From contig DCWQ01000029.1 in the NCBI GenBank assembly GCA_002328185.1, forward strand, positions 17,343-65,132: 47,790 bases of DNA, read 5' to 3'. The notes beneath the pieces are model-generated. The model ran no database searches. It was not told the origin of the DNA and saw only the letters and a list, made by a program, of their open reading frames with translations. The stretch is from Dehalococcoidia bacterium UBA2158. Its GTDB lineage: Bacteria; Chloroflexota; Dehalococcoidia; Lucifugimonadales; UBA3495. Of the stretch, positions 1 to 7,531 are shown piece after piece. Position numbers and translations under genes: made by a program. Each line of letters begins with the position of its first letter. Within the stretch, counting starts at the first letter, position 1.

Positions 1-253
1 GACGGGGCCTTTTATTTAATGGGGCTTAGGAACCGGGGAGCATTGCCTTTGAATGTGGAAGGCCCCCATCTCCGACCTCGTTGAGAGTCTCGACTTCGTC
101 GGACCTAAACCTCCCCCTTGCGAGGGAGACGGGATATCGCTCTCCTAACTATCTCATACACCTGTCACTCCGAGGCGTCAGCCGAGGAATCTCGTTGCCA
201 ATTGACCAACACTGGTGGAAAGTAAAGAGACCCCTCGGTGAACTCGGGGTGAC
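1..253. repeat. Composite intergenic repeat, copy A
   Basis: This gene-free stretch matches, in the same orientation and module by module, the stretch at 1830-2038 on the other side of the phosphohexomutase gene. Module 1 (about 5-55) shares the words TTTAAT, CTTAGGAAC and CTTTGAA. Module 2 (about 61-135) is C-rich with a GCGAGGG core. Module 3 (163-253) is bounded by an 11-base imperfect inverted repeat (GTCACTCCGAG against CTCGGGGTGAC, one mismatch). No ORF in it is convincing. It looks like a diverged non-coding, MITE-like element; this is a reading by eye, not an alignment. Confidence 0.55.
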
Positions 254-282
254 GGAATAGATGGCTCGTCTAAGCCTATCTC

Positions 283-1695
283 TTACACCTTCAGATACGC
301 CATGGCCCCATCAAGTAGCTTGCCCACCATCTCTGGGGCGGCGGCCTCGGCGTAGATGCGGAGCAGGGGCTCGGTGCCGGAGAACCGGACGGCCAACCAG
401 CCGTCTTCGATGTGGAACCTTCTTCCGTCGATGGTGTCTGTGTCTAGGACCGGCACTCCGGCAATCTCGATTAATCCTGGGGCGTTAACCATTTGCAGGA
501 TGCGGTCCCGGTCGGTGGCCTCAAAGGGGATATCTCTACGGTGGAAGGAATGTGGGCCGACCTTGTGGGTCAGCCGCTGCAGCAGCTGGGTGGGGCTGTC
601 TCCGGTGGTGGCCATGTATTCCAGGAAATACAACCCGCTGAGGATGCCATCACGCTCGGGAATGTGACCCCGGAAGGCGAACCCGCCGCTCTCCTCTCCG
701 CCCATCAGCGCGTCAACCTCTGTCATCTTGGGCCCAATATTCTTGAACCCTACCCGCATCTCGTGAACGTCTACCCCATAGGCCTCGCCCAGCTTGTTCA
801 AGGCGATGGACGAAGTCACACCCTTTACCAACGCTCCCCGCTCCTGCTTTTGCTCCAACAGGTATTGGGCGAGTATGGAGAAAGTATCGAGGGTGGTCAC
901 GAACCGTCCCTGCTCGTCGATGATGCCCACCCGGTCGGCGTCTCCGTCCAGGGCGATTCCTATCGAAGCGCCTTTTTTGGCGATCAGAGACGTAGCCTTG
1001 GTCAGATTGTGAGCGATGGGTTCTGGCTGCTCCATGCCGGGAAAAGCCGGGTTACGGGTGCCGTGAATCTCTCTGACGGTGGTCTTGCCGCCGGACAGGA
1101 GCCTAGGAAGGTATCCGCCGCCGGCCCCGTACATGGAATCCACGAGCACATCCAGCCCCGCGCCCTTGATGGCGTCCAGGTCCACCAGAGCGGCGATACG
1201 CTCCAAGTATGGTTGCGATGGCTCCAAGTCGACCACCAGGCCGTTATTCCGGCCCTCAGCGACGCTATGGGCCGAAGCAGTGGTAATCTGGGCGATCGAC
1301 TGCTCCAGCCGGTCGGTTATCTCTTGGGTTGCGCTCCCGGCGTACTCGGGTTTGAACTTGAACCCGTTCCACTGGCTGGGGTTGTGGCTGGCCGTGATGA
1401 TGGCGGCGCCACCGGTCTGACGGTGCAGCACGTTGTAGCTGAGCACAGGCGTGGGAGCGGGCTTGTCGGCCAAAAAGACTTCTATGCCTTGCGAGGCGCA
1501 CACTGCGGCCACTGTTTCAGCGAATTCAGGCGACAGGAACCTGGTATCGTACCCCACAACGAGTCCCTTATCTGCCGTGCCAACCTCTTTCAGGTGGTCG
1601 CAGAGTCCCTGGGCGCAACGGGCGACGTTCTCAAAAGTGAAATCCTCAGCAATCAGGGCCCGCCAACCGTCCGTGCCAAATCTGATGTCCGTCAA
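283..1695 (-). CDS. Alpha-D-phosphohexomutase (phosphoglucomutase/phosphomannomutase family)
   Basis: Interconverts sugar 1- and 6-phosphates in the cytoplasm, feeding glycogen, trehalose or cell-envelope sugar synthesis. The protein has all four family signatures in order: the N-terminal FGTDGWR, the phosphoserine loop TASHNPSQWNG (roughly residues 100-110), the Mg-binding DGDADRVG (about 245), the sugar-specificity loop GGEESGG (about 330) and the C-terminal phosphate-binding RFSGTEP. Length (about 470 aa) is normal. I choose the TTG at 1695 over the upstream ATG at 1731 because GGAGGG lies 6-8 bases before it and the protein then begins at TDIRFGTDGW, where family members begin. Substrate choice (glucose, mannose or glucosamine) cannot be read from the motifs. 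It stands alone, transcribed toward the window edge, between two copies of an intergenic repeat. Confidence 0.93.
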   Translation of the reverse strand: MTDIRFGTDGWRALIAEDFTFENVARCAQGLCDHLKEVGTADKGLVVGYDTRFLSPEFAETVAAVCASQGIEVFLADKPAPTPVLSYNVLHRQTGGAAIITASHNPSQWNGFKFKPEYAGSATQEITDRLEQSIAQITTASAHSVAEGRNNGLVVDLEPSQPYLERIAALVDLDAIKGAGLDVLVDSMYGAGGGYLPRLLSGGKTTVREIHGTRNPAFPGMEQPEPIAHNLTKATSLIAKKGASIGIALDGDADRVGIIDEQGRFVTTLDTFSILAQYLLEQKQERGALVKGVTSSIALNKLGEAYGVDVHEMRVGFKNIGPKMTEVDALMGGEESGGFAFRGHIPERDGILSGLYFLEYMATTGDSPTQLLQRLTHKVGPHSFHRRDIPFEATDRDRILQMVNAPGLIEIAGVPVLDTDTIDGRRFHIEDGWLAVRFSGTEPLLRIYAEAAAPEMVGKLLDGAMAYLKV

Positions 1696-1726
1696 GGGCG
1701 TCTCCCTCCGCATACCGGATACTAAC

Positions 1727-1754
1727 AGCATATCTCAAGCGAGGAAGATTGTAA
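1727..1754 (-). promoter_or_regulatory. Possible sigma-70 promoter of the phosphohexomutase gene
   Basis: On the minus strand TTACAA (1754-1749) is followed after 16 bases by TATGCT (1732-1727). Transcription would start near 1720, upstream of the TTG start at 1695 but downstream of the alternative ATG at 1731, which supports the TTG. The -10 box matches the consensus at only four of six positions. Confidence 0.35.
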
Positions 1755-1829
1755 GTAGCCCAATGAGTTCAGGAGAATTGGCCGCTATCCGACTGGAAAC
1801 CCAAAAACCTCGTCCTTTCCCGGAAACAC

Positions 1830-2038
1830 GGGGCATTTGATTTAATACACCTTAGGAACAGGAGGGCATTTTCTTTGAACAAGGGGGACCCCATCCTAAT
1901 CTTCCCTTTGCGAGGGGGAAGGGAATTGCTTTTCTCGTTGTCTTAGGTGTCATTCCGATGCGTCAACCAAGGAATCTTGTTGGTGATGGAATGGCCACAG
2001 CCGAGAACAAAGAGAACCCTCGCTCCACTCGAGGTGAC
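1830..2038. repeat. Composite intergenic repeat, copy B
   Basis: Second, shorter copy of the element at 1-253, in direct orientation. Module 1 lies at about 1831-1885, the C-rich palindromic module at about 1890-1925 (CCCTTTGCGAGGGGGAAGGG), and the terminal-inverted-repeat module at 1949-2038 (GTCATTCCGA against TCGAGGTGAC). A reverse-oriented relative of modules 1 and 2 occurs at 14371-14428. This fills most of the gap between metK and the phosphohexomutase gene. Confidence 0.5.
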
Positions 2039-2120
2039 AGTGGCAGAGGAGGGCTCCGGTCTATCTGCTAGGCAACAAAAAGGGGCTTCAGTACTCGACC
2101 GAAACCCCCAGAGTCTCGCT

Positions 2121-2150
2121 AAAAAGCTGACAACTAATAGCTGAAAGCTT
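2121..2150. repeat. AGCTGA-type short repeat overlapping the metK stop
   Basis: The words AGCTGA, TAGCTGAAAGCTT recur here with small variations, and the run ends in the stop codon of metK (2151-2149). Related runs end in the stop codons of the genes at 33130 and 40760, with a weaker one just before 34217, all on the 3-prime side of minus-strand genes. Confidence 0.5.
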
Positions 2151-3357
2151 AAATCCCAGCGTCCTCGCGGAGGGCGTCGGCCTTGTCCGTTTGCTCCCAG
2201 GACAGGTTGAGGCTCTCACGGCCGAAGTGGCCGTAGGCAGCCGTGGCCTGGTAGATGGGCCGGCGCAGGTCCAGGTCTCGGATGATGGCCGCGGGACGCA
2301 GATCGAAGTGCTTGGCCACCAGCGCGTGGATGGTGTCGCTGTCGACCTTGTTGGTGTCGAAGGTCTCCACCGCAACCGAGATGGGAGTCGCCACGCCGAT
2401 GGCGTAGGACACCAAGATCTCGCAGCGGTCGGCCAGACCGGAGGCCACGATGTTCTTGGCTACGTAGCGGGCTGCGTAGGCGGCAGACCGGTCGACTTTT
2501 GTCGGATCTTTGCCCGAAAATGCGCCGCCACCGTGACGGGCGATGCCGCCGTAGGTGTCGACCAGGATCTTCCGGCCGGTCAGGCCGCTGTCGCCGGCGG
2601 GTCCGCCGGTGACGAACCGTCCGCTGGGGTTCACGAAGATCTTGGTGTCGGCATCAAGCAGGTTGGCGGGCACGATCTTCCTGATGACGTGCTCGGTGAT
2701 GTCCTTCTCGATCTGATCGTTGGTGGCGTCGGGGTCATGCTGGGTGCTGATGACCACGGTGTCTACCCGGGCGGCGACGCCATTGCGGTACTCAACGGTT
2801 ACCTGGGACTTTCCGTCTGGCCGGAGGTAGGGAATAACGCCCTCTTTCCGGACCAGGGCCAATTGCTCAACCAATTTCTGGGAGAGGCTGACGGTTAAGG
2901 GCATGAGTTCCGGGGTCTCGTTGCAGGCGAACCCGACCATCATCCCCTGGTCGCCGGCGCCGGTGGCCAGCATGGCTTCTTCAGCAGCCGAGCCGCGCTG
3001 TTCCAGGGCGGTGGTAACGCCTGCGCTGATGTCCGGAGATTGCTCTTGGATGGAAACGATCACTCCGCAACTTGTGGCGTCGATGCCATATTCAGCGCTC
3101 GTATATCCGGCTTTGGTCAGCGTGTCACGGACGATCTTGGGCACGTCCACGTAAGAGGACGTGGTGATCTCTCCCATTACTACGACCAGGCCGTTGGTGA
3201 CGGCGGTCTCGCAGGCCACGCGGCCCATGGGGTCGTCCCTAAGGACGGCGTCCAGAACTCCGTCAGAGATCTGGTCGCATAGTTTGTCGGGGTGTCCCTC
3301 GGTCACTGACTCGGAGGTCAGCAGGTACTTCGGGGACTCGTGGAATAGCATTGGCAT
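2149..3357 (-). CDS. metK: S-adenosylmethionine synthetase
   Basis: Makes SAM from methionine and ATP, releasing phosphate and pyrophosphate. The 402-residue protein shows the N-terminal ATP-binding signature TEGHPDKLCDQISD, the GAGDQG hexapeptide in the middle, and the glycine-rich GGGAFSGKDPTKVDRS P-loop-like signature near residue 265. Full length for a bacterial MetK. Start ATG at 3357 has AGGAG eight bases upstream. It is the last gene of the minus-strand operon mtnA-mtnP-rhodanese-ahcY-metK, about 66 bases after ahcY, so its expression should fall under the SAM-I riboswitch at 7178-7310, giving product feedback. Downstream lie only repeats. Confidence 0.97.
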   Translation of the reverse strand: MPMLFHESPKYLLTSESVTEGHPDKLCDQISDGVLDAVLRDDPMGRVACETAVTNGLVVVMGEITTSSYVDVPKIVRDTLTKAGYTSAEYGIDATSCGVIVSIQEQSPDISAGVTTALEQRGSAAEEAMLATGAGDQGMMVGFACNETPELMPLTVSLSQKLVEQLALVRKEGVIPYLRPDGKSQVTVEYRNGVAARVDTVVISTQHDPDATNDQIEKDITEHVIRKIVPANLLDADTKIFVNPSGRFVTGGPAGDSGLTGRKILVDTYGGIARHGGGAFSGKDPTKVDRSAAYAARYVAKNIVASGLADRCEILVSYAIGVATPISVAVETFDTNKVDSDTIHALVAKHFDLRPAAIIRDLDLRRPIYQATAAYGHFGRESLNLSWEQTDKADALREDAGI

Positions 3358-3423
3358 GTTTGATTCTCCTGTCTCGGTCTGATGTCGTTCAGGCGCTGTT
3401 TCCCGAATTTTGGTTGTGTTGGC

Positions 3424-4695
3424 TTAGGTGCCTTCTTGCCAGCTATCCTGGTACTTCTGTTGGGCAGCGGATAGCTTGTCGATGCTGATGCCCATGGACT
3501 CGAGTTTGAGTCGTCCGATCTCGGCGTCCATGACTGGGGGCACGACGTGCACGCCAGGTCCCAGCGCCCCTTGGTTCTTGTAGAGATACTCGGCAGACAT
3601 AGCCTGGTTGGCGAAGCTCATGTCCATGACCGCTGAGGGATGGCCCTCTGCGGCGGACAGGTTCACCAGCCGGCCGTCGGCCAACAAGTAGATCAGGCGT
3701 CCGTCCTTCATCGTGTACTCTTGGACGAAGGGTCGCAGCTCGCGGTTGGACACGGACATCTCTTTCAGGGAGTCAATGTCTATCTCGTCGTTGAAGTGGC
3801 CGCTATTGGAAAGGATCGCGCCGCTGGGCATGACTTCGATGTGTGCCTTGCTGATGGCGTGCAGTCCGCCGGTTACGGTGATGAACACCTCACCTTGCTT
3901 CGAGGCCTCGAGCATGGGCATGACCTGGAACCCGTCCATCACGGCCTCAAGGGCGCGGACCGGGTTGGTCTCGCAGACTATGACGTTGCCCCCCATTCCC
4001 TTGGCTCGGGAGGCGACACCCCGGCCGCACCATCCGTAGCCCGAAACGACAACCCGCCGTCCGGCCCACAGGATGTTGGTGGCCCTGGTGATGCCGTCCA
4101 GAGTGCTCTGGCCGGTGCCGTAGCGGTTGTCGAAGAAGTGCTTGGTCTCGGCGTCGTTGACGGCGATAACTGGGTACTTGAGCTGTCCGTCGGCGGCCAT
4201 TGCTGTCAGGCGGATGACGCCAGTGGTGGTTTCCTCGGTCCCGCCGATGATGCCGTCGATCATGTGGGGGTGCTTGGTGTGAAGCAGAGTCAGCAAGTCG
4301 GCCCCGTCATCCATAGTCATCTGGGGTTCAACGGCCAAAGCCGCTTCCAGATGCTCGTAATACGTCGTCTCGTTCTCGCCTTTGATGGCGTAGGTCGGGA
4401 TGCCGTACTCCTGGACCAACGCCGCGGCGACGTCATCCTGGGTGCTGAGGGGGTTGCTGGCGCAGAGGACTACGTCAGCCCCGCCGTCCCGCAGGGCGAT
4501 GGCCAGATTGGCCGTTTCGCTGGTCACGTGCAGGCAGGCTGACAGGCGTACGCCGGCCAGTGGCTTCTCGTTCTCGAAGCGCTCCCTGATAATCTTCATC
4601 ACGGGCATTTCTCGTCCGGCCCATTCAATCTTGTTGACTCCGGCTTTTGCCAGGGACAGGTCTTTCACGTCCCCTTTCGTCTGTTGTGATGCCAC
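3424..4695 (-). CDS. ahcY: Adenosylhomocysteinase (SAH hydrolase)
   Basis: Reversibly splits S-adenosylhomocysteine, the by-product of SAM-dependent methylation, into adenosine and homocysteine using tightly bound NAD. The 423-residue sequence has the substrate-domain signature CLHVTSETANLA near residue 55, and the NAD Rossmann loop GYGWCGRGVA near 220 followed by an acid (VCETNP) that binds the adenine ribose. The shorter length matches the prokaryotic form that lacks the extra 40-residue insert of eukaryotic enzymes. GTG start at 4695 with AAGGAG seven bases before it. It sits between the rhodanese gene and metK, so one transcript carries both the maker and the recycler of the methyl donor. 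Confidence 0.96.
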   Translation of the reverse strand: MASQQTKGDVKDLSLAKAGVNKIEWAGREMPVMKIIRERFENEKPLAGVRLSACLHVTSETANLAIALRDGGADVVLCASNPLSTQDDVAAALVQEYGIPTYAIKGENETTYYEHLEAALAVEPQMTMDDGADLLTLLHTKHPHMIDGIIGGTEETTTGVIRLTAMAADGQLKYPVIAVNDAETKHFFDNRYGTGQSTLDGITRATNILWAGRRVVVSGYGWCGRGVASRAKGMGGNVIVCETNPVRALEAVMDGFQVMPMLEASKQGEVFITVTGGLHAISKAHIEVMPSGAILSNSGHFNDEIDIDSLKEMSVSNRELRPFVQEYTMKDGRLIYLLADGRLVNLSAAEGHPSAVMDMSFANQAMSAEYLYKNQGALGPGVHVVPPVMDAEIGRLKLESMGISIDKLSAAQQKYQDSWQEGT

Positions 4696-4785
4696 TTTAG
4701 TTCTCCTTAGTGCCAGGTCCCGTAATTTAGTCGTCTACTGACCCGCATGTTGTTGATTGTCTTGTCTCGGCAACTGTATCTATGC

Positions 4786-5145
4786 CTAAGCGTCGCCGCC
4801 GTAGGATGTTGGGTGCCCGCCGGCGATCCAGGCGGGGGTGCCGTCCTCGATGTTGTATAGGTTCGTCGATTCATAGCCTATGGACGCGGCCATCTCGCAG
4901 GCCAGCCCACTTCGGACGCCCGCAGCGCAGATGAATAGGACTTTCTTGTCGGTGGGAATCTGGTCCATGTTGTCGGTCAGGTCGTCCACCGGGATGTGAA
5001 TGGCGCCTGCAACGTGTCCGGTGACCCACTCGTCGTCACGCCGGACGTCGATCACGATGGTCCCGTTGGGGTCGCCGGCCAACATGGCCTGGCCCTCAGC
5101 GGAATCTACGCGGAAATAAGGCTCGCCTGGGTCTTGTCTAGGCAT
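4786..5145 (-). CDS. Rhodanese-domain protein
   Basis: A single rhodanese domain of 119 residues, cytoplasmic, with no signal peptide. The conserved opening VIDVRRDDEWVTGHVAGAIH is present, and the active-site loop reads CAAGVRS with the catalytic cysteine, so a persulfide-carrying or sulfurtransferase role is possible. AGGAGG stands seven bases before the ATG. It lies inside the SAM-salvage operon, 27 bases after mtnP and about 90 before ahcY. Rhodaneses are general sulfur carriers and the true donor and acceptor cannot be read here; handling sulfur released from methylthio compounds would fit the neighbours, but that is inference. Confidence 0.88.
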   Translation of the reverse strand: MPRQDPGEPYFRVDSAEGQAMLAGDPNGTIVIDVRRDDEWVTGHVAGAIHIPVDDLTDNMDQIPTDKKVLFICAAGVRSGLACEMAASIGYESTNLYNIEDGTPAWIAGGHPTSYGGDA

Positions 5146-5172
5146 GATTATCCTCCTGGACCCTTACGGTCA

Positions 5173-6045
5173 TTAGCTTAGATATCTTTCCGTTACCGGG
5201 GCAAGTTTCTTTTTCAGTTCCTCAGGAATCTGGTCTTTCTGAGTGATGATCGCGTCTCGTAGCGCGGACTCACAGGGGCAATCGCGCGCTCCGCCTAGGG
5301 CGGGAATAACTTCTTTTAGCAAGGCCTTGGACGTGGCCACATTCTTCAGTAGATTGGCGATGACCATCTCCACCGTGACTGATTCTGACGTTTGATGCCA
5401 GCAATCGTAGTCGGTGATCCAGGCCAAGGTGGCGTAGCACATCTCCGCCTCTCGAGCCAGTTTGGCCTCGGGTAGGGCGGTCATGCCGATTATATCTGCT
5501 CCCCAGGAGCGGTACATGAAAGACTCTGCCCTGGTCGAGAAGGCGGGGCCTTCCATGACCACCATGGTGCCGCCTAGGTGCACGTTGATGTCCAGTTTTT
5601 GGGCCGCCTGGTGGACCACCTGGCTGGCATGGGCGCAGAAAGGGTCTGCCATCGCCACGTGCACCACCACATCGGTGTCGAAGAAAGTGCTCTCCCGCAG
5701 TCTGGTGCGGTCGATCAACTGACTGGGAATTACCAAGTCCAGGGGAGCGAACTCCTCTTTAAGGCTGCCCACGGCGCTGACGGATATGATCCGCTCGACC
5801 CCGATCGACTTCAGGGCGTAGATGTTAGCCCTTGTTGGTATGTGGGTCGGGTTGAATCGGTGGTCCTTGCCGTGCCGGGGCAGGAACGCGACTTTAACCC
5901 CTTCAAGCTCGCCGACGACGATCGAGTCACTGGGTTTCCCGAAAGGTGTGTCAACGTTCACGGTCTCGACGCCGGTCATGCCATCCATGTCATAGAGACC
6001 GCTGCCGCCGATAACAGCTATTTTTGCTTTCTGTGTTGTGCTCAT
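5173..6045 (-). CDS. mtnP: S-methyl-5'-thioadenosine phosphorylase
   Basis: Phosphorolyses methylthioadenosine, a product of SAM use in polyamine and other syntheses, to adenine and methylthioribose 1-phosphate. The 290-residue protein carries the family's phosphate-binding IGGSGLYD near the N terminus, RHGKDHRFNPTHI near residue 60, and MEGPAFSTRAES near 175, all typical of the trimeric PNP/MTAP class II family. MTAP rather than purine nucleoside phosphorylase is favoured by the adjacent mtnA. Its ATG overlaps the mtnA stop by one base (TGATG), indicating translational coupling with the enzyme that uses its product. Confidence 0.95.
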   Translation of the reverse strand: MSTTQKAKIAVIGGSGLYDMDGMTGVETVNVDTPFGKPSDSIVVGELEGVKVAFLPRHGKDHRFNPTHIPTRANIYALKSIGVERIISVSAVGSLKEEFAPLDLVIPSQLIDRTRLRESTFFDTDVVVHVAMADPFCAHASQVVHQAAQKLDINVHLGGTMVVMEGPAFSTRAESFMYRSWGADIIGMTALPEAKLAREAEMCYATLAWITDYDCWHQTSESVTVEMVIANLLKNVATSKALLKEVIPALGGARDCPCESALRDAIITQKDQIPEELKKKLAPVTERYLS

Positions 6046-7085
6046 CAGGCCGACTTCACTGCCAAGTCCAGGCTCTCGATAAAAGGCGGTCGGGCGACCC
6101 CGGCCTCGGTGACGAAGGCGGTCACGTATCTGGCGGGCGTCACATCGAACCCCGGGTTCAGGGCCTCGATGCCTTCTGGCGCCACCTGTATCCCGCGGAA
6201 CTCGGTGACTTCGCTTGAGTTGCGCTCCTCGATCTCTATCTCGTCTCCGTTACTTAGGCTCATGTCCACCGTACTGATCGGCGCGGCGACGTAGAACGGG
6301 ATGCCGTTCTCCTTGGCCAGCACCGCCAGGGTGTAGGTGCCTATCTTGTTGGCCGTGTCCCCATTGGCGGCGATGCGGTCGGCCCCGGTGATCACGCAGC
6401 CAATCTCTCCTCGGTGCATGAGCATCCCAGCTGCCGAGTCCACCACCAAGGTGGAGGGTATGCCGAGTTTCTTGAACTCCCAGGCGGTCAGCCTGGCGCC
6501 CTGCAGGAAAGGCCTGGTCTCGGTGTTGAACACCTTGAACCGCTTGCCGTCTTCCCAACCGGCCCTGATCACGCCCACAGCCGTGCCGAAGGCGGCCGTT
6601 GCTAGCGCTCCGGCGTTGCAGTGGGTCAGTACCGAGCCGCCGTCGGGCATCAGTTCGATGCCGTGGCTGCCCATTCGTCGGTTGATCTCTTCGTCTTGTT
6701 TCTCGATGGAGACCGCTTCTTCCAACAGCCGCTCCTTGATCCTGGCCGTGTCCGTTTCCGAGTTTGCCAAGTCCAGCATCCGGTCCACGGCCCACATCAG
6801 GTTCACGGCGGTGGGCCGCGCGGCTTTGATCTCCGTGCCGGCCTTCGCTAATCTCTGTAGGAAAGTGGACCGGTCCGGGATATCCAGGTCGCGGGCCGCC
6901 ATGACGACGGCGTATGCCGCGGTGACTCCGATGGCCGGAGCGCCGCGTACCTGCATCGTCTTGATAGCGTTCACTGCTTCCAGGTATCCGTGCGCCTCCA
7001 CGATCACTTCTTCAGAGGGCAGGCGTGTCTGGTCAAGCAGCCTGAGTGTGCCGTTGGCCCACTCAATGGGTCGAATCTCGTTCAC
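6045..7085 (-). CDS. mtnA: Methylthioribose-1-phosphate isomerase
   Basis: Converts methylthioribose 1-phosphate to methylthioribulose 1-phosphate, the second step of MTA salvage after MtnP. The 346-residue protein is an eIF2B-alpha-like fold with the two catalytic signatures in place: the cysteine in THCNAGAL (about residue 155) and the aspartate in GADRIAANGDTANKIGT (about 235). The GTG start at 7085 is preceded by GGAG at an eight-base spacing. First gene of the operon; 50 bases upstream is the terminator of a SAM-I riboswitch. No mtnB, mtnC, mtnD, mtnK or aldolase is in the window, so the fate of methylthioribulose phosphate is open. Confidence 0.95.
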   Translation of the reverse strand: MNEIRPIEWANGTLRLLDQTRLPSEEVIVEAHGYLEAVNAIKTMQVRGAPAIGVTAAYAVVMAARDLDIPDRSTFLQRLAKAGTEIKAARPTAVNLMWAVDRMLDLANSETDTARIKERLLEEAVSIEKQDEEINRRMGSHGIELMPDGGSVLTHCNAGALATAAFGTAVGVIRAGWEDGKRFKVFNTETRPFLQGARLTAWEFKKLGIPSTLVVDSAAGMLMHRGEIGCVITGADRIAANGDTANKIGTYTLAVLAKENGIPFYVAAPISTVDMSLSNGDEIEIEERNSSEVTEFRGIQVAPEGIEALNPGFDVTPARYVTAFVTEAGVARPPFIESLDLAVKSA

Positions 7086-7136
7086 CGGATATGCTCCAAA
7101 GGATTAAACCGAGGGTTCTGGATAAAACTTACGCAT

Positions 7137-7163
7137 AAAAAAAGCCTCTCAGATAGAGAAGCT
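7137..7163 (-). terminator. Intrinsic terminator of the SAM-I riboswitch
   Basis: On the minus strand an eight-base-pair hairpin (AGCTTCTC, loop TATCT, GAGAGGCT, one G-U pair) is followed directly by seven T. It lies just after the riboswitch P1 helix and about 50 bases before the mtnA start, the usual arrangement of an S-box expression platform in which SAM binding lets the terminator form. Confidence 0.85.
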
Positions 7164-7177
7164 CACAGCTATATTGA

Positions 7178-7310
7178 GCCCCCTCATCTTTCGCCTGACG
7201 TTATGAGCGCCAGACGCCGGAATTAGCACCGTATCCACGCCCGCCGTAACGGACTAGGACCGGTTGCTAGGCTTCATCGGGCCGTCCCCTCTGCCGTTCT
7301 GGATAAGGGT
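7178..7310 (-). promoter_or_regulatory. SAM-I (S-box) riboswitch aptamer
   Basis: Read on the minus strand, the leader holds the S-box consensus in order: CCCTTATCCAGA at the 5-prime side of P1/P2, GGCAGAGGGACGGCCC-like core (here with one extra G), GATGAAGCC and GCAACC, then GGTGCTAATTCC, and AAAGATGAGGGG closing P1. P1 pairs CCCUUAUC (7309-7302) with GAUGAGGG near 7180-7187. Known S-box riboswitches bind SAM and turn off transcription of methionine and SAM genes; here it heads mtnA-mtnP-rhodanese-ahcY-metK and is followed by a terminator. No computed covariance score is available, but the conserved core is nearly complete. Confidence 0.93.
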
Positions 7311-7370
7311 TTCTGGGTCGCCTTCTATTTTTAAGCGCGTCTGTCTCACGCGCGCCTAGGGGTTGGGTAA

Positions 7371-7399
7371 ATGTTACTAAGAGGCAGTCTGTGTGTCAA
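7371..7399 (-). promoter_or_regulatory. Sigma-70 promoter of the SAM-salvage operon
   Basis: On the minus strand a perfect TTGACA (7399-7394) is followed after 17 bases by TAACAT (7376-7371). The start of transcription would be near 7364, some 55 bases before the riboswitch P1 helix. It is back-to-back with the pncB promoter at 7458-7487. Confidence 0.6.
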
Positions 7400-7457
7400 G
7401 AAGAGCCAGCCCAGAGCGGCCTTTCTAGGTCTAGGCGTAAACCACGCTCAATCTCGG

Positions 7458-7487
7458 TTGACACGGACTTCGGAACGCCAACATAAT
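7458..7487 (+). promoter_or_regulatory. Sigma-70 promoter of pncB
   Basis: TTGACA (7458-7463) and CATAAT (7482-7487) are separated by 18 bases, about 45 bases before the pncB start. It diverges from the SAM-operon promoter, so about 60 bases hold both control regions. Confidence 0.6.
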
Positions 7488-7531
7488 ACCCGCTACTGCA
7501 TGGCGTATCCATTGCTCTTGTTCCGGATTTG

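Noticed and set aside
493..1725. 410-codon open frame on the plus strand, antisense to the phosphohexomutase
   Set aside because: It mirrors the codon pattern of the true minus-strand gene, has no ribosome site and no recognisable protein; a GC-driven shadow. Similar shadows occur opposite ahcY, mtnA, HyuA and the dipeptidase.
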